A stretch of 64,000 nucleotides of DNA, taken from positions 186,001 to 250,000 of the forward strand of contig JAWKSY010000001.1 of assembly GCA_041402125.1 (NCBI GenBank), read 5' to 3'. Position numbers and translations under genes: made by a program. Position 1 is the stretch's first letter. Every line of letters starts with the position of its first letter. The DNA is from JAWKSY01 sp041402125. GTDB lineage: Bacteria; Planctomycetota; GCA-002687715; DRQF01. The notes beneath the pieces were generated by a model. The model was not told the origin of the DNA and did not search any database. It worked only from the letters and a program-made list of their open reading frames with translations. Of this stretch, positions 1-8,866 are shown in pieces.

Positions 1-47
1 GGCGCTGATCGCTCCAGTTCCCGGGCGGGACGGTCGATAAAAATGCA

Positions 48-791
48 ATGACGCCCGAAGACCGGGAACTGGTCCATCGACTCCTCCGCGGAGGACTCGA
101 CCGGGACGAGACGATCGCCGCCCTCGATCGGATCCGCGGATCCGAGGAGGCGCGCGACTACCTCGCGTACCAGACCCAGCGGACCCGCGGCGCCTCCCGG
201 ATCGCGACCGACCGCCCCATGCGCCCCGAGGAGGCCGAGGGACCGGTCTCGCCCCGGGTCGCGCTGCCGGAGCCGCCGCCCGAGATCTCGAGCGGTCGGG
301 GGATCCTCGCCGCGGGCGGCAAGCGCGGCGGGATGCGGCGCACCGTCTTCATCGGACTCATCGTCATCCTGCTGTTCGGCTTCGCCCAGAAGATGCGGAC
401 CCCGAAGGACCGCCCGCTCGTCTCCACCGACATGCTGGTGGCGGAGGCGGTCGAGGCGGGGCTGCCCTGGATCGAGTCGCCGCGCGGGGCGCTGAAGTCG
501 CGCCCCAAGGTGATCCGCCTCGTGATGCCGGCCGGGAACTCCCGGGTGACCATCCGGATGATGCGCGCGGGAGCCCTCGTGCATTCGGCGGAGTTCGACG
601 CGCGGGAGACGCCGGAGTTCTTCGAGGACGTCGAGCGCCCGCGGGCGGAGGGCCGGCTGAAGGCCGTCGAGGCGATCCTGCCCTTTCCGGGCCCGGACGA
701 GCTTCCCCTCGGCGACGGCGACCAGCTCCACGTCTTCGCGGTCCTGCCGAACGATCTCGAGTCGCCTCCGGTCTCGATCCTCCTCCGCTGA
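48..791 (+). CDS. Membrane-anchored protein of unknown function
   Basis: I do not recognise this family. The 247-residue protein starts with a charged, helical-looking stretch of about 50 residues (rich in Asp, Glu, Arg), then a Pro/Gly-rich linker, then one hydrophobic segment at about residues 99-114 (core FIGLIVILLFGF), and a C-terminal domain of about 130 residues. There is no signal peptide, so the likely topology is cytoplasmic N-terminus, one membrane pass and an exported C-terminal domain. That layout resembles anti-sigma or accessory proteins of extracytoplasmic signalling, but no zinc-binding HxxxCxxC motif is present. An earlier ATG at 43 runs straight into a stop, which supports ATG at 48. 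It reads in the same direction as the next two genes. Confidence 0.6.
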   Translation: MTPEDRELVHRLLRGGLDRDETIAALDRIRGSEEARDYLAYQTQRTRGASRIATDRPMRPEEAEGPVSPRVALPEPPPEISSGRGILAAGGKRGGMRRTVFIGLIVILLFGFAQKMRTPKDRPLVSTDMLVAEAVEAGLPWIESPRGALKSRPKVIRLVMPAGNSRVTIRMMRAGALVHSAEFDARETPEFFEDVERPRAEGRLKAVEAILPFPGPDELPLGDGDQLHVFAVLPNDLESPPVSILLR

Positions 792-827
792 TGGACTCGG
801 GCCGCCCGAGGGGTTAGACCATCCGCG

Positions 828-1480
828 ATGACGGACGACGCCCTCGAGATCGACGAGCTGCTCGCGGCCAGCCCCTGCCCGAGGACGAGGCCGCCCTGGT
901 GCTGGTCTTCGCCGCGGCGACGAAGAGCTCCGCCCAGGCCGACCGCGTCCTGTCGCGGATCGCGGCGCGCACCCGGCCTCCGATCCCGGACCTCCTCGAG
1001 ATCCTCTTCCAGCGTCCGCTCTTCGCCGGCTTCCCCCGGACGATCAACGTCCTCGGCGCCTTCCGCCGGCACTTCGGGTTCGAGGCCGAGGCCGCCCCCG
1101 CCCGGAGCCGCGAGGAGGGGCTCGAGACGCTGCGCGGCCGAGGCCGGGAGCTCTTCGCGCGTATCTACGCCGACCACACGGAGCGCGTGCTCTCCGACCT
1201 CGATCGCCTTCACCCCGAGCTCGCCGACTGGATCCTGACGGACGCCTACGGCTACGTCCTGGCCCGGCCGCGTCTCGACCCCCGGATCCGCGAGCTCGCG
1301 GCCTGCGCCGCGCTCGTCGGCACCGGCGACCTGCGCCAGCTCTCCTCGCACGCCCGCGGCGCGCGGCACTGCGGGGCCGAGCCGGCGGAGATCCGGAGCG
1401 CGGTGGCCCTCGCCCGCCCCTTCGCCGACGCCGCCGACGCGGCCGAAGCGGAGGAGATCCTCCGGCGCTGCCTCTCCTGA
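828..1480 (+). CDS. Carboxymuconolactone decarboxylase (AhpD-like) family protein, frame broken near 872
   Basis: The conserved part (from 899 on, 193 residues) is helical and carries the family pattern LDPRIRELAACAALVGTGD followed by a His-containing helix (SSHARGARHCGAEPAEIRSAV), typical of CMD/AhpD-like proteins. The AhpD CxxC pair is absent, so peroxidase-type activity is not supported. The frame open from ATG 828 gives a sensible start (MTDDALEIDELLAAS) but diverges after about 872. The other frame takes over as LPEDEAALVLVFAAAT. One extra C in the run at 872-875 would join the two into a 217-residue protein. Otherwise translation would have to start at GTG 899, which has no ribosome-binding site and cuts into the domain. 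A real mutation or a sequencing error are both possible. Confidence 0.6.
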
Positions 1481-1610
1481 ATCTCCGGCGACGTCCGGGG
1501 GCCTTCCGCCGACAAAAGACGCGCCGAACCCACCCGATGCACCTGGGTAGCGTTGATCGGAGGGGCCGATTGACCGAAGATTCCGCAACCACGCTCCGGG
1601 ACGGAAATCC

Positions 1611-4406
1611 ATGCCGCGCAATCGGATCAGCTCATACGCCGGAATCGCCCTCCTCGCCGGCTCGATCATCCTCTTCCAGATCGCGCTGACCCGCGTCTTC
1701 GCCATCCTGATGTGGCACCACTTCACCTACATGGTGGTCTCCATCGCGATGCTCGGATTCGGGGCGGCGGGGAGCATCCTCACCGCCCGTCGCGAGGGAC
1801 TGAAGCACGCCGATCCCGCGGCCACGCTCGCGACCTGGTCCTGGGCCTACGGCATCGCGGTGATGCTCGCCTTCTGCTTCGCGACGCGGGTCCGGATCGA
1901 CACGCTCCACATCTGGTCCGACAAGTCGAACGCGATCGCGCTGCTGCTCTTCTACCTCATCATCGCGGCCCCGATGCTCCTCGGCGGGCTCGCGATCGGC
2001 CTCGCGCTCACGCGGCTCGCGAAGGACGTGAACCGCCTCTACTTCGCCGACCTCCTCGGCTCGGCCGCCGGCGGCGCCGCCAGCGCCTTCCTCCTGAGCA
2101 GCCTCGGGAGCACCACGACCATCATGGTCTCCGGCGCGCTCGGCGCCCTCGCCGGGCTCTGCTTCTCCTTCGGCGCCTCCTGGGGATCGCGGATCCTCGC
2201 CCTCCCCGCCGTGCTCCTGACGACCGCGGTCGTGATCGGCTTCACCGGCGGCTCCGAACCGCTGCGCATCCCCGCGATGACCTGGGAGGTCCCCTTCGCC
2301 GAGGGCAAGGACATCCTCGACCTCGATCCGAAGCTGATCGAGTCGCGCATCCCTTCGGCCACGGCCGAGGTCCAGGTCAGCGCGAACATCCCCGACACCG
2401 CACCGATGATCGGCGGCGAGTTCCCGCTGGGGACCCCGCGCATCGACGCGCGTTTCGTGAGCCAGGACGGCACGGCGCCGACCATGCTCTACCGCGACGC
2501 GGCGGAGATCGAGCGCTTCCCCTTCCTCACCACGACGCAGGCCGGCTCGGCCTACGTGGCGCGGAAGGCCCGGGGACTCGGCTCGCCCGAGGTTCTCGTG
2601 ATCGGCGTCGGCGGCGGCGTCGACGTCATGGTGGCGCTCGCCAACGACGCGAAGCACGTCACCGCGGTCGAGATCAACGACGCGATGGTCCGCATGGTCA
2701 CGAAGGACTACGCGGACTACATCGGGGGGCTGTTCGATCCCGGGACGAATCCGCGGGTCGAGCTCGTCCGCAGCGAGGGACGCTCCCACCTCCGTCACGG
2801 CGAGAAGACCTTCGACGTCATCCAGATGGCCGGCGTCGACTCCTTCACCGCGCTCAGCACCGGGGCCTACACGCTCTCGGAGAGCTACCTCTACACCGTG
2901 GAGGCCGTGAAGGAGTTCTACGCCCACCTGAACGAGGGCGGCATCGTCAACTACTCACGTTTCATCCAGACCTACCCGCGCGAGCCGCGCGAGACGCTGC
3001 GCCTCGCGAACATCGCGCGCCAGGCCCTCGGCGAGATGGGGATCGAGAACCCGGCCTCGCAGATCGCCGTGTTCATGGGTCGCGAGTGGGCGTCGACGAT
3101 GATCAAGAAGGGCCCCTTCACGGCGGTCGAGATCACCGCGCTGCAGGACTTCGGAGCCGAGCACGGTTTCCGCGGCTTCGTGTACGACCCGCTCGCTCCC
3201 GACGACGCCGAGGTCGGCGCGACGCCGGAAGCGAGCTCCGAGAAGGCCGTGGCCGAGGGCGTCGCGGCGCTCGCGGGTGATGCGATCAATGCGAACCTCG
3301 GGCTCGAACTGGACGTGAAGGAGATCGGCCGGCTCGTGGCCCGCTCCTACCGCCTCGCCTTCCAGGGGCTCGCCGGCCCCGCCGACGATCTGCTCGAGTC
3401 CTTCGTGTCCGCCCGGCCCGAGACCGGTCGCGACGCGCTCCGCGCGGTGCTCGTCCGCCTGCGCGATCAGGCGCTCGAGCTCGGTCGGGCGGAGCAGACC
3501 GACTTCATCCGAACCCAGCGGGACTTCCTGACCGTGCTCCGCGGCGACGACGCGGTCCGGAAGGACTTCCTCGCGCGCTACCCCTACGACGTGTCGCCCT
3601 GCACCGACGACGCGCCCTTCTTCTTCAACTACTACCGCCCCGACTGGAAGCTCGGCGAGGTCGGAGACGACGACGGGAACGACGGCGTCGACAACGCCGA
3701 CCGCTACCACTCCGACATCCCGGTCGGTCACCGCGTCCTCTACCTGTCGCTGGCGCAGATCGCGGTCCTGGCCTTCCTCCTGGTGATCCTGCCGCTGCGC
3801 GTCCTGCGACGCGAGGGCGTCCCGACGCCCGGCAAGTGGCGCTACTTCGGATTCTTCGCGGCCCTCGGCGTCGGCTTCATGTTCATCGAGGTCGCGCTGA
3901 TGCAGAAGATGGTGATCTTCCTCGGCCACCCGACCTATTCGATCAGCGTGGTCCTCACCTCGCTGCTCGGCTTCGCCGGTCTCGGCTCGCTCCTCGCGGG
4001 GCGGATCCCCCGGCTCGGCCGCCCGCAGCTCCTCCTGCTGCTGCTCGCGCTCCTGGGCGCCCTCGCCTTCGAGGTCTTCGCCCTCAATCATCTCCTGCCG
4101 CGCCTGCTCGGGCAGCCGCTGTGGATCCGCATCGCGGCCGCCATCGGCGTCGTCGCCCCGCTGGCCCTCGTGCTCGGCATGCCCTTCCCGAGCGGCATCC
4201 GCGTGCTCGAGCGCGACTGCCCGCAGCTCCTCCCCTGGGGCTGGGCGATCAACGGCTTCCTCAGCGTCCTCGCCTCGATCCTGTGCATCATCCTGAGCCA
4301 GGAGATCGGCTTCACCCGCGTCTTCATGGTCGCCGGCGGCCTCTACGCCTTCGGCTTCCTCGTGATGCGTCCGCAGTCGCGGGATCCGGAGCCCTCGGCC
4401 CACTGA
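1611..4406 (+). CDS. Polytopic membrane protein with spermidine-synthase-like domain
   Basis: A 931-residue protein in three parts. An N-terminal block of hydrophobic helices (about residues 7-215) is followed by a soluble region with a Rossmann methyltransferase/aminopropyltransferase fold. Its glycine loop is VLVIGVGGGVDV near residue 330, followed by the acidic end of strand 2 (AVEIND). A second membrane block spans about residues 705-925. Large 'spermidine synthase-like' membrane proteins with this layout are common in environmental bacteria and their substrate is unknown. In true SpeE the strand after the cofactor loop ends in a catalytic Asp pair; here the matching segment reads MAGVDSFTA, so polyamine synthesis should not be assumed even though speA lies at 52.8 kb. 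It ends 180 bp before the convergent biotin operon. Confidence 0.75.
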   Translation: MPRNRISSYAGIALLAGSIILFQIALTRVFAILMWHHFTYMVVSIAMLGFGAAGSILTARREGLKHADPAATLATWSWAYGIAVMLAFCFATRVRIDTLHIWSDKSNAIALLLFYLIIAAPMLLGGLAIGLALTRLAKDVNRLYFADLLGSAAGGAASAFLLSSLGSTTTIMVSGALGALAGLCFSFGASWGSRILALPAVLLTTAVVIGFTGGSEPLRIPAMTWEVPFAEGKDILDLDPKLIESRIPSATAEVQVSANIPDTAPMIGGEFPLGTPRIDARFVSQDGTAPTMLYRDAAEIERFPFLTTTQAGSAYVARKARGLGSPEVLVIGVGGGVDVMVALANDAKHVTAVEINDAMVRMVTKDYADYIGGLFDPGTNPRVELVRSEGRSHLRHGEKTFDVIQMAGVDSFTALSTGAYTLSESYLYTVEAVKEFYAHLNEGGIVNYSRFIQTYPREPRETLRLANIARQALGEMGIENPASQIAVFMGREWASTMIKKGPFTAVEITALQDFGAEHGFRGFVYDPLAPDDAEVGATPEASSEKAVAEGVAALAGDAINANLGLELDVKEIGRLVARSYRLAFQGLAGPADDLLESFVSARPETGRDALRAVLVRLRDQALELGRAEQTDFIRTQRDFLTVLRGDDAVRKDFLARYPYDVSPCTDDAPFFFNYYRPDWKLGEVGDDDGNDGVDNADRYHSDIPVGHRVLYLSLAQIAVLAFLLVILPLRVLRREGVPTPGKWRYFGFFAALGVGFMFIEVALMQKMVIFLGHPTYSISVVLTSLLGFAGLGSLLAGRIPRLGRPQLLLLLLALLGALAFEVFALNHLLPRLLGQPLWIRIAAAIGVVAPLALVLGMPFPSGIRVLERDCPQLLPWGWAINGFLSVLASILCIILSQEIGFTRVFMVAGGLYAFGFLVMRPQSRDPEPSAH

Positions 4407-4428
4407 CGCTCTGATCGCCCACCGGGGA

Positions 4429-4542
4429 AGATGCGAGTACGGTGCCAGTCACCGGATGTGCATGCCCTCGGAAGAGACGCGGCGGACGGAAGCGGCAGTG
4501 CCTCGGCATGCACATCCGGTGACTGGCACCGTACTCGCATCT
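4429..4542. repeat. Inverted-repeat element, copy 1 (REP/REPIN-like)
   Basis: Two 38-bp arms (4429-4466 and 4505-4542) are perfect reverse complements separated by 38 bp. Each arm contains a nested imperfect palindrome with core GGTGCCAGTCACC. A second element of the same design lies at 28794-28902. This one sits exactly between two convergent genes, so the long hairpin could also end transcription from both sides. The design (paired palindromes in opposite orientation, intergenic) resembles REPIN elements mobilised in trans by RAYT (TnpA-REP) transposases. No such transposase is in the window, so that link is inference. Confidence 0.85.
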
Positions 4543-4585
4543 GGCGCCGCGCTCGCAGCCGGCTCGCCCCGGCATCCATCCGCGA

Positions 4586-6388
4586 TCAGAGCAGCGCGCG
4601 AGCGAGCCGCTCGAGGTCGGCCGCCTCGTGCGCCGCGCCGAGGACGACGCGGAGGCGGGCGGTGCCCGGCGGGACGGTGGGCGGACGGATGGCGGGGACG
4701 AGAAGGCCCTCGTCGCGCAGCCGACGCGAGAGGTCGAGCGCGCGCGCGGAGTCGCCCACCACGAGAGGCAGGATGGCCGCGGGGACGGGGCGGGAAAAGA
4801 GCGCCGCCGCCTCGGCGCGACGGGCGGTGAGGCGAGCGCGGCGCTCGGGCTCGGTGCGCGCGACCGCGAGCGCGGCCCGCGCGGAGGCCGCGACCGGTCG
4901 GGGCAGGCCCGTCGAGAAGACGAAGGAGCGCGCCGCGTGGCGGAGTTCCTCGATCGTCGAGCGATCGGCGAGGACGGCGGCTCCGGCGACCCCGAGGGCC
5001 TTCCCGAAGGTCACGACACGGATCAGATCGGGGTGCGAGACGCCGTCCGCGAGCCCCGCTCCGCCGGGCCCGAGCAAGAGGAAGGCGTGCGCCTCGTCCA
5101 GGAGGAGGCGGGCCCCGTGTCGGACGCAGATCGCGAGCAGTCCGTCGAGATCGGCGAGGTCGCCGTCCATGCTGAAGACGGACTCGGCGAGGACGAGGCG
5201 ACGGGGACGCGTCGCGCCCGCGAGGGCGAGCTCGAGCGCGTCGAGATCGCCGTGGGGGAAGACGCGGAGGCTCGCGCCCCGCGAGCGGGCGAGGCGGGCG
5301 CCATCCACGAGCGAGGCGTGCACGAACTCGTCCGAGAAGAGCGCGAGATCCGGCCCGCCGAGGGCGCCGAGCAGGCCGGCGTTCGCGGCCCATCCGCTCG
5401 CGAAGAGGAGCGCGTCCTCGGCCCCCACGAAGGCGGCGAGCTCCTCCCCCAGGGCGGCGTGGTCCTCGGAGTGACCCGTGACGAGCGCGGCACTGCGTTC
5501 GCCCCAGCCTCCGTCGTCGAGCGCCTCCCGCGCCGCCGCGACGACACGCGGATGCGCGGCGAGATCGAGGTAGTCGTTGCCGGCGAAGCTGAGCAGCGTC
5601 TCGCCGCCGCGGACGACGCGGCCCGCGCTCTCGCGGCGCGTCGCCTCGAGGCGGCGTCCGCCCGAGATCTCGCGCCGCGCGGCCGCGCGACTCGCGAGCC
5701 ACTCCGTCCAGGCCGCGGCGTCACGCGCGCCGGCGCGGCCGGCGAGAAGCCGCGTCGCGAGGGCCTCGAGGGCCGAGGGCGCCTCGCCCGCGCCGTGCGG
5801 GAGTCGATCGACGGGGACCCCGAGCCCCGCCGCCTCGAGGAGGCGGGCGTTGTCGGGCGCGGCGAGATCGTCCGGATCGACCGACGAGAGCACGAGCCCG
5901 GCGAGCTCGAGATCCGCGACGCGGGCGAGCTCGACGACCGCGCGCGCCTGGTGCACCGCCCCGAGGCGGTTGGCGACGACCAGCAGGACGGAGGCGCCGA
6001 GGGTCCGGGCGAGGTCGCGCGCGTCGAGACCCGGCGCGAGCGGCGAGAGCAGGCCGCCGGCACCCTCGACGAGGACGACCTCCGCCTCGCGCTCGAACTC
6101 GCGGATCCTCGCGACCCAGGTGGCGGGATCGAGGGTGACGCCCTCGCGTTCGGCGGCGAGCGTGGGGGCGACGGGCGTCGCGAGCACCTGGAGCGCGCGG
6201 CCCGGCGCGGACTGTCCGGTCGCGGCCGCGAGGCACTCGCCGTCGCCGGCGACGTCCGCGCTCCAGCCGCTCTCCACCGGCTTCACCGCGACCACCCGGC
6301 GCCCCAAGGCGACGAGGGCCCGGGCGAGCGCCGCCGTGACGCGCGTCTTGCCGACGCCGGTGTCCGACCCCGAGACGAGGACGATCAC
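4586..6388 (-). CDS. bioDF: Fused dethiobiotin synthetase / 8-amino-7-oxononanoate synthase (BioD-BioF)
   Basis: One 600-residue protein carries two biotin enzymes. Residues 1-225 are BioD, with P-loop GSDTGVGKT at 7-15, KPVESGW, and VEGAGGLLSPL; it makes dethiobiotin from DAPA, CO2 and ATP. Residues about 240-600 are BioF, a PLP enzyme that makes KAPA from pimeloyl-ACP/CoA and alanine. It keeps SFAGNDYLDLAAHP, LLLDEAHAF (PLP Asp and His) and TFGKALGV with the PLP lysine at K463. There is no stop between the domains. The GTG start overlaps the bioA stop by 4 bp (GTGA, 6385-6388), indicating coupled translation in the order bioB-bioA-bioDF. The fused steps are not consecutive: BioF acts first, BioA second, BioD third. 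Confidence 0.9.
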   Translation of the reverse strand: MIVLVSGSDTGVGKTRVTAALARALVALGRRVVAVKPVESGWSADVAGDGECLAAATGQSAPGRALQVLATPVAPTLAAEREGVTLDPATWVARIREFEREAEVVLVEGAGGLLSPLAPGLDARDLARTLGASVLLVVANRLGAVHQARAVVELARVADLELAGLVLSSVDPDDLAAPDNARLLEAAGLGVPVDRLPHGAGEAPSALEALATRLLAGRAGARDAAAWTEWLASRAAARREISGGRRLEATRRESAGRVVRGGETLLSFAGNDYLDLAAHPRVVAAAREALDDGGWGERSAALVTGHSEDHAALGEELAAFVGAEDALLFASGWAANAGLLGALGGPDLALFSDEFVHASLVDGARLARSRGASLRVFPHGDLDALELALAGATRPRRLVLAESVFSMDGDLADLDGLLAICVRHGARLLLDEAHAFLLLGPGGAGLADGVSHPDLIRVVTFGKALGVAGAAVLADRSTIEELRHAARSFVFSTGLPRPVAASARAALAVARTEPERRARLTARRAEAAALFSRPVPAAILPLVVGDSARALDLSRRLRDEGLLVPAIRPPTVPPGTARLRVVLGAAHEAADLERLARALL

Positions 6389-7764
6389 GCGAGCGCGCCC
6401 GCCACGGCCCGGATGCCGGCGCGCGCGGCCGCCACGAGACGGTCGATCTCCGCCTCGTCGATCGTGAGGGGCGGGAAGAGGACGAGCGTGTCGCCGAGCG
6501 GACGCAGGAAGACGCCGGCGTCCCGCGCCGCGCGCGCGGCGCGGATGCCCGTGCGGCGGGACGGGTCGTGGGGTCGACGCGTCGCGACGTCCTCGAGGAG
6601 GTCGATGCCGGCCGCGAGGCCGTAGATCCGCGGCTCGCCCGCCCCGGGCTCCTCGCCCAGCTCGCGGACGCGCGCGGCGAAGTACGCCTGCGTCCGCTCG
6701 AGGCGCTCGATCAGACCCTCGTCGCGGATGAGATCGAGCGTCGCGAGCGCGGCCGCCGCGCCGAGGGGATGTCCGGTGAAGGTGTGACCGTGGAGGAAGG
6801 TCCGGCCCTCGGCGGGAGCGCCGAGGAAGGCGCGGTAGACGCGCTCGGTGGTGATCGTCGCCGCGAGCGGCGAGTAGCCCGCGGTGAGCGCCTTGGCGAG
6901 GCAGAGGAAATCGGGCTCGATGCCCTCGCGCTCGGCCGCGAAGAGACGGCCGGAGCGGCCGATGCCGACGGCGACCTCGTCGAAGATCACGAGGACTCCG
7001 GCCGATCGCGCGCGCTCCGCGAGGTGCGCGAGCCACCCCGGCGGCTGCACGAGGATGCCGCCCGCGCCCTGGAAGCCGGGCTCGACGACCACGGCCGCGA
7101 GATCAGGACCGTGCTCCTCGAAGACGCGATCGACGGCGGCGAAGGCCGCGGCGATCCAGTCCTCCTCCGTCACGCCCGCCGGACGCACCGCCGGCGAGGG
7201 ATGCGGCAGCTCGAGCGCGTCGAAGGTGAGCTCGCGGAAGCGGTCGTGGATGACGCCGATGCCGCCGAGTCCCACCGCGCCGAGCGTGTCGCCGTGGTAG
7301 GCGCCCGCGATGCGCAGGAAGCGGCGACGGCCGGACCCCGCCCCCCCGCCGCACTGCCGCTGGTACTGGAACGCCATCTTCAGCGCGATCTCGACCGCGG
7401 TCGAACCGTTGTCGGAGAAGAAGACGCGCTCGAGGGCTCCGGGCGCGAGCGCGGCGAGGCGCGCCGCGAGCTCGATCGCGGGCGCGTTCGCGTGCCCGAG
7501 GAGCGTCGCGTGCTGGAGCCGGTCGAGCTGCGCGTGCATCGCGGCGAGGATGCGCGGCTGCCCGTGCCCGAACGAGGTGCACCAGATCGAGCTCACGCCG
7601 TCGAGGTATCGCCGGCCGTCGACGTCGATCAGCTCGTGTCCCTCGGCCGCCTCGACGAGGAGCGGCTCCTCCTCGCGGTAGACGGACATCGGCGTGAAGG
7701 GGTGCCAGAGATGCGCGTCGTCGAGCGCCTCCAGGCGGGCCCGACGCTCGCCCGCGCCGCTCAC
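6385..7764 (-). CDS. bioA: Adenosylmethionine-8-amino-7-oxononanoate aminotransferase
   Basis: A 459-residue class III PLP aminotransferase that converts KAPA to DAPA using S-adenosylmethionine as amino donor. Family marks are HLWHPFTPM near the start, DGVSSIWCTSFGHGQP, FFSDNGSTAVEIALKMAFQY, the PLP-lysine segment LAKALTAGYSPLAAT (Lys at about 291) and HGHTFTGHPLGAAAALA. Length is normal. The start is GTG at 7764, overlapping the bioB stop in a GTGA; the same kind of overlap links its own stop to bioDF. This is the middle gene of the operon and supplies the substrate of the BioD domain. Confidence 0.95.
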   Translation of the reverse strand: MSGAGERRARLEALDDAHLWHPFTPMSVYREEEPLLVEAAEGHELIDVDGRRYLDGVSSIWCTSFGHGQPRILAAMHAQLDRLQHATLLGHANAPAIELAARLAALAPGALERVFFSDNGSTAVEIALKMAFQYQRQCGGGAGSGRRRFLRIAGAYHGDTLGAVGLGGIGVIHDRFRELTFDALELPHPSPAVRPAGVTEEDWIAAAFAAVDRVFEEHGPDLAAVVVEPGFQGAGGILVQPPGWLAHLAERARSAGVLVIFDEVAVGIGRSGRLFAAEREGIEPDFLCLAKALTAGYSPLAATITTERVYRAFLGAPAEGRTFLHGHTFTGHPLGAAAALATLDLIRDEGLIERLERTQAYFAARVRELGEEPGAGEPRIYGLAAGIDLLEDVATRRPHDPSRRTGIRAARAARDAGVFLRPLGDTLVLFPPLTIDEAEIDRLVAAARAGIRAVAGALA

Positions 7765-8752
7765 GCCTCGACCTCGCGGTCGGCGAGCTCGGGCTCGAAT
7801 CCGGCCGTGCGGATCATCTCCGCGTCCGCCGAGGCGCCCTGCCCCGGCGTCGTCAGGTAACCCTCGGTGAACATCGAGTTCGCCGCCCAGAGCGCGAGCG
7901 GCTGCATCGCCCCGAGCACGACCTCGCGCCCGCCCGCCATGCGCACGTCGATCGCGCGATCGTTGACGAGGCGCACCATCGCGAGGGCGCGCAGCGCGTC
8001 GTCGGGCGGAGCCGCTCGCGGTCGCCGAGCGGCGTGCCCTCGCGCGGATCGAGGAAGTTGACCGGGATCGACTCGACCCCGAGCTCGCGCAGCTCGCAGG
8101 CGAGCCGGACGCGGTCGTCGAGGGACTCGCCGAGGCCGACGATTCCGCCGCAGCAGGCCTCCATGCCGGCGGCGCGGGCGCGCCGCACGGTGTCGGCGCG
8201 GTCGCGCCAGGCGTGCGTCGAGACGACGGAGGAGAAGTAGCTCGAGGAGGTCTCGAGGTTGTGGTTGTAGCGGTCGACCCCGGCCTCGGCGAGACGCGTC
8301 GCGGCGCCGTCGTCGAGCATGCCGAGGGAGGCGCAGACGCGGAGCCCCCAGCGCTCCTTGATGACCCGGGTCGCCTCGCAGACCGTCTCGAGTTCGCGGG
8401 CGGAGGGCCCGGTCGTGCTCGTCACCATGCAGTAGGTGACGGCGCCCGACGCGGCGGCCCGCTCGGCCCCGGCGACGAGTTCCTCGACGGTCTGCATGCC
8501 GTAGCGCTCGACCGGAGCGGGGAACTTCACCGACTGGCTGCAGAAGGAGCAGTCCTCGGGACAGGCGCCCGACTTCGCGTTGCGCAGCACGTGGAGCCGC
8601 ACGCGACGGCCGTGGTGCCGGTGGCGGACGAGGTAGGCGGCCTGCAGGACCTCCAGCAGATCGTCGTCACCGGTCTCGAGGACGCGCTGGGCCTCCTCGG
8701 GCGTCAGGGCCTCGCCGTCCAGGACGCATCGGGCGCGGTCGATCCAGTTCAT
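7761..8752 (-). CDS. bioB: Biotin synthase, frame broken near 8004
   Basis: A radical-SAM enzyme that inserts sulfur into dethiobiotin. The [4Fe-4S] motif is CPEDCSFC (C64, C68, C71), preceded by HVLRNAKSGA. Later blocks are normal BioB (YNHNLETS, CCGGIVGLGES, PVNFLDPREGTPL). After DRERLRP the frame slips and becomes nonsense. The correct C-terminus (DDALRALAMVRLVND through FTEGYLTTPGQ) lies in another frame and ends at 7761. Adding one C to the CCC run (plus-strand 8004-8006) restores a protein of about 330 residues, the usual length. The start ATG 8752 has a good GGAGG 7 bases upstream. First gene of bioB-bioA-bioDF. A sequencing error is likelier than a pseudogene, because the rest is fully conserved and the operon is intact. 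Confidence 0.9.
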
Positions 8753-8805
8753 CGCGATCCTCCAGAGCGGGGATTCTACGACGAGGAGAGGCGCACAGAA
8801 GGGAA

Positions 8806-8833
8806 CGGGGCCGAGACTCGCGTCTCGGCCCCG
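8806..8833 (-). terminator. Hairpin terminator after the phosphatase/cytochrome gene
   Basis: A perfect 12-bp stem (8806-8817 with 8822-8833) with a 4-base loop. On the minus strand it follows the stop at 8867 and is itself followed by TTCCCTTCT, a T-rich tail. It separates this gene from bioB. Confidence 0.65.
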
Positions 8834-8866
8834 GACGGGACGGTGCGGAATGGAGGGGGCGCCGGA

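Noticed and set aside
1611..4406. Assigning speE (spermidine synthase) to the large membrane protein and linking it to speA
   Set aside because: The two genes are 48 kb apart, the protein is about three times longer than SpeE, and the catalytic strand is not conserved.
7761..8752. Calling bioB a pseudogene
   Set aside because: All catalytic cysteines and both halves are conserved, a single base restores the frame, and similar one-base losses occur in two unrelated genes, so an assembly error is the simpler reading.
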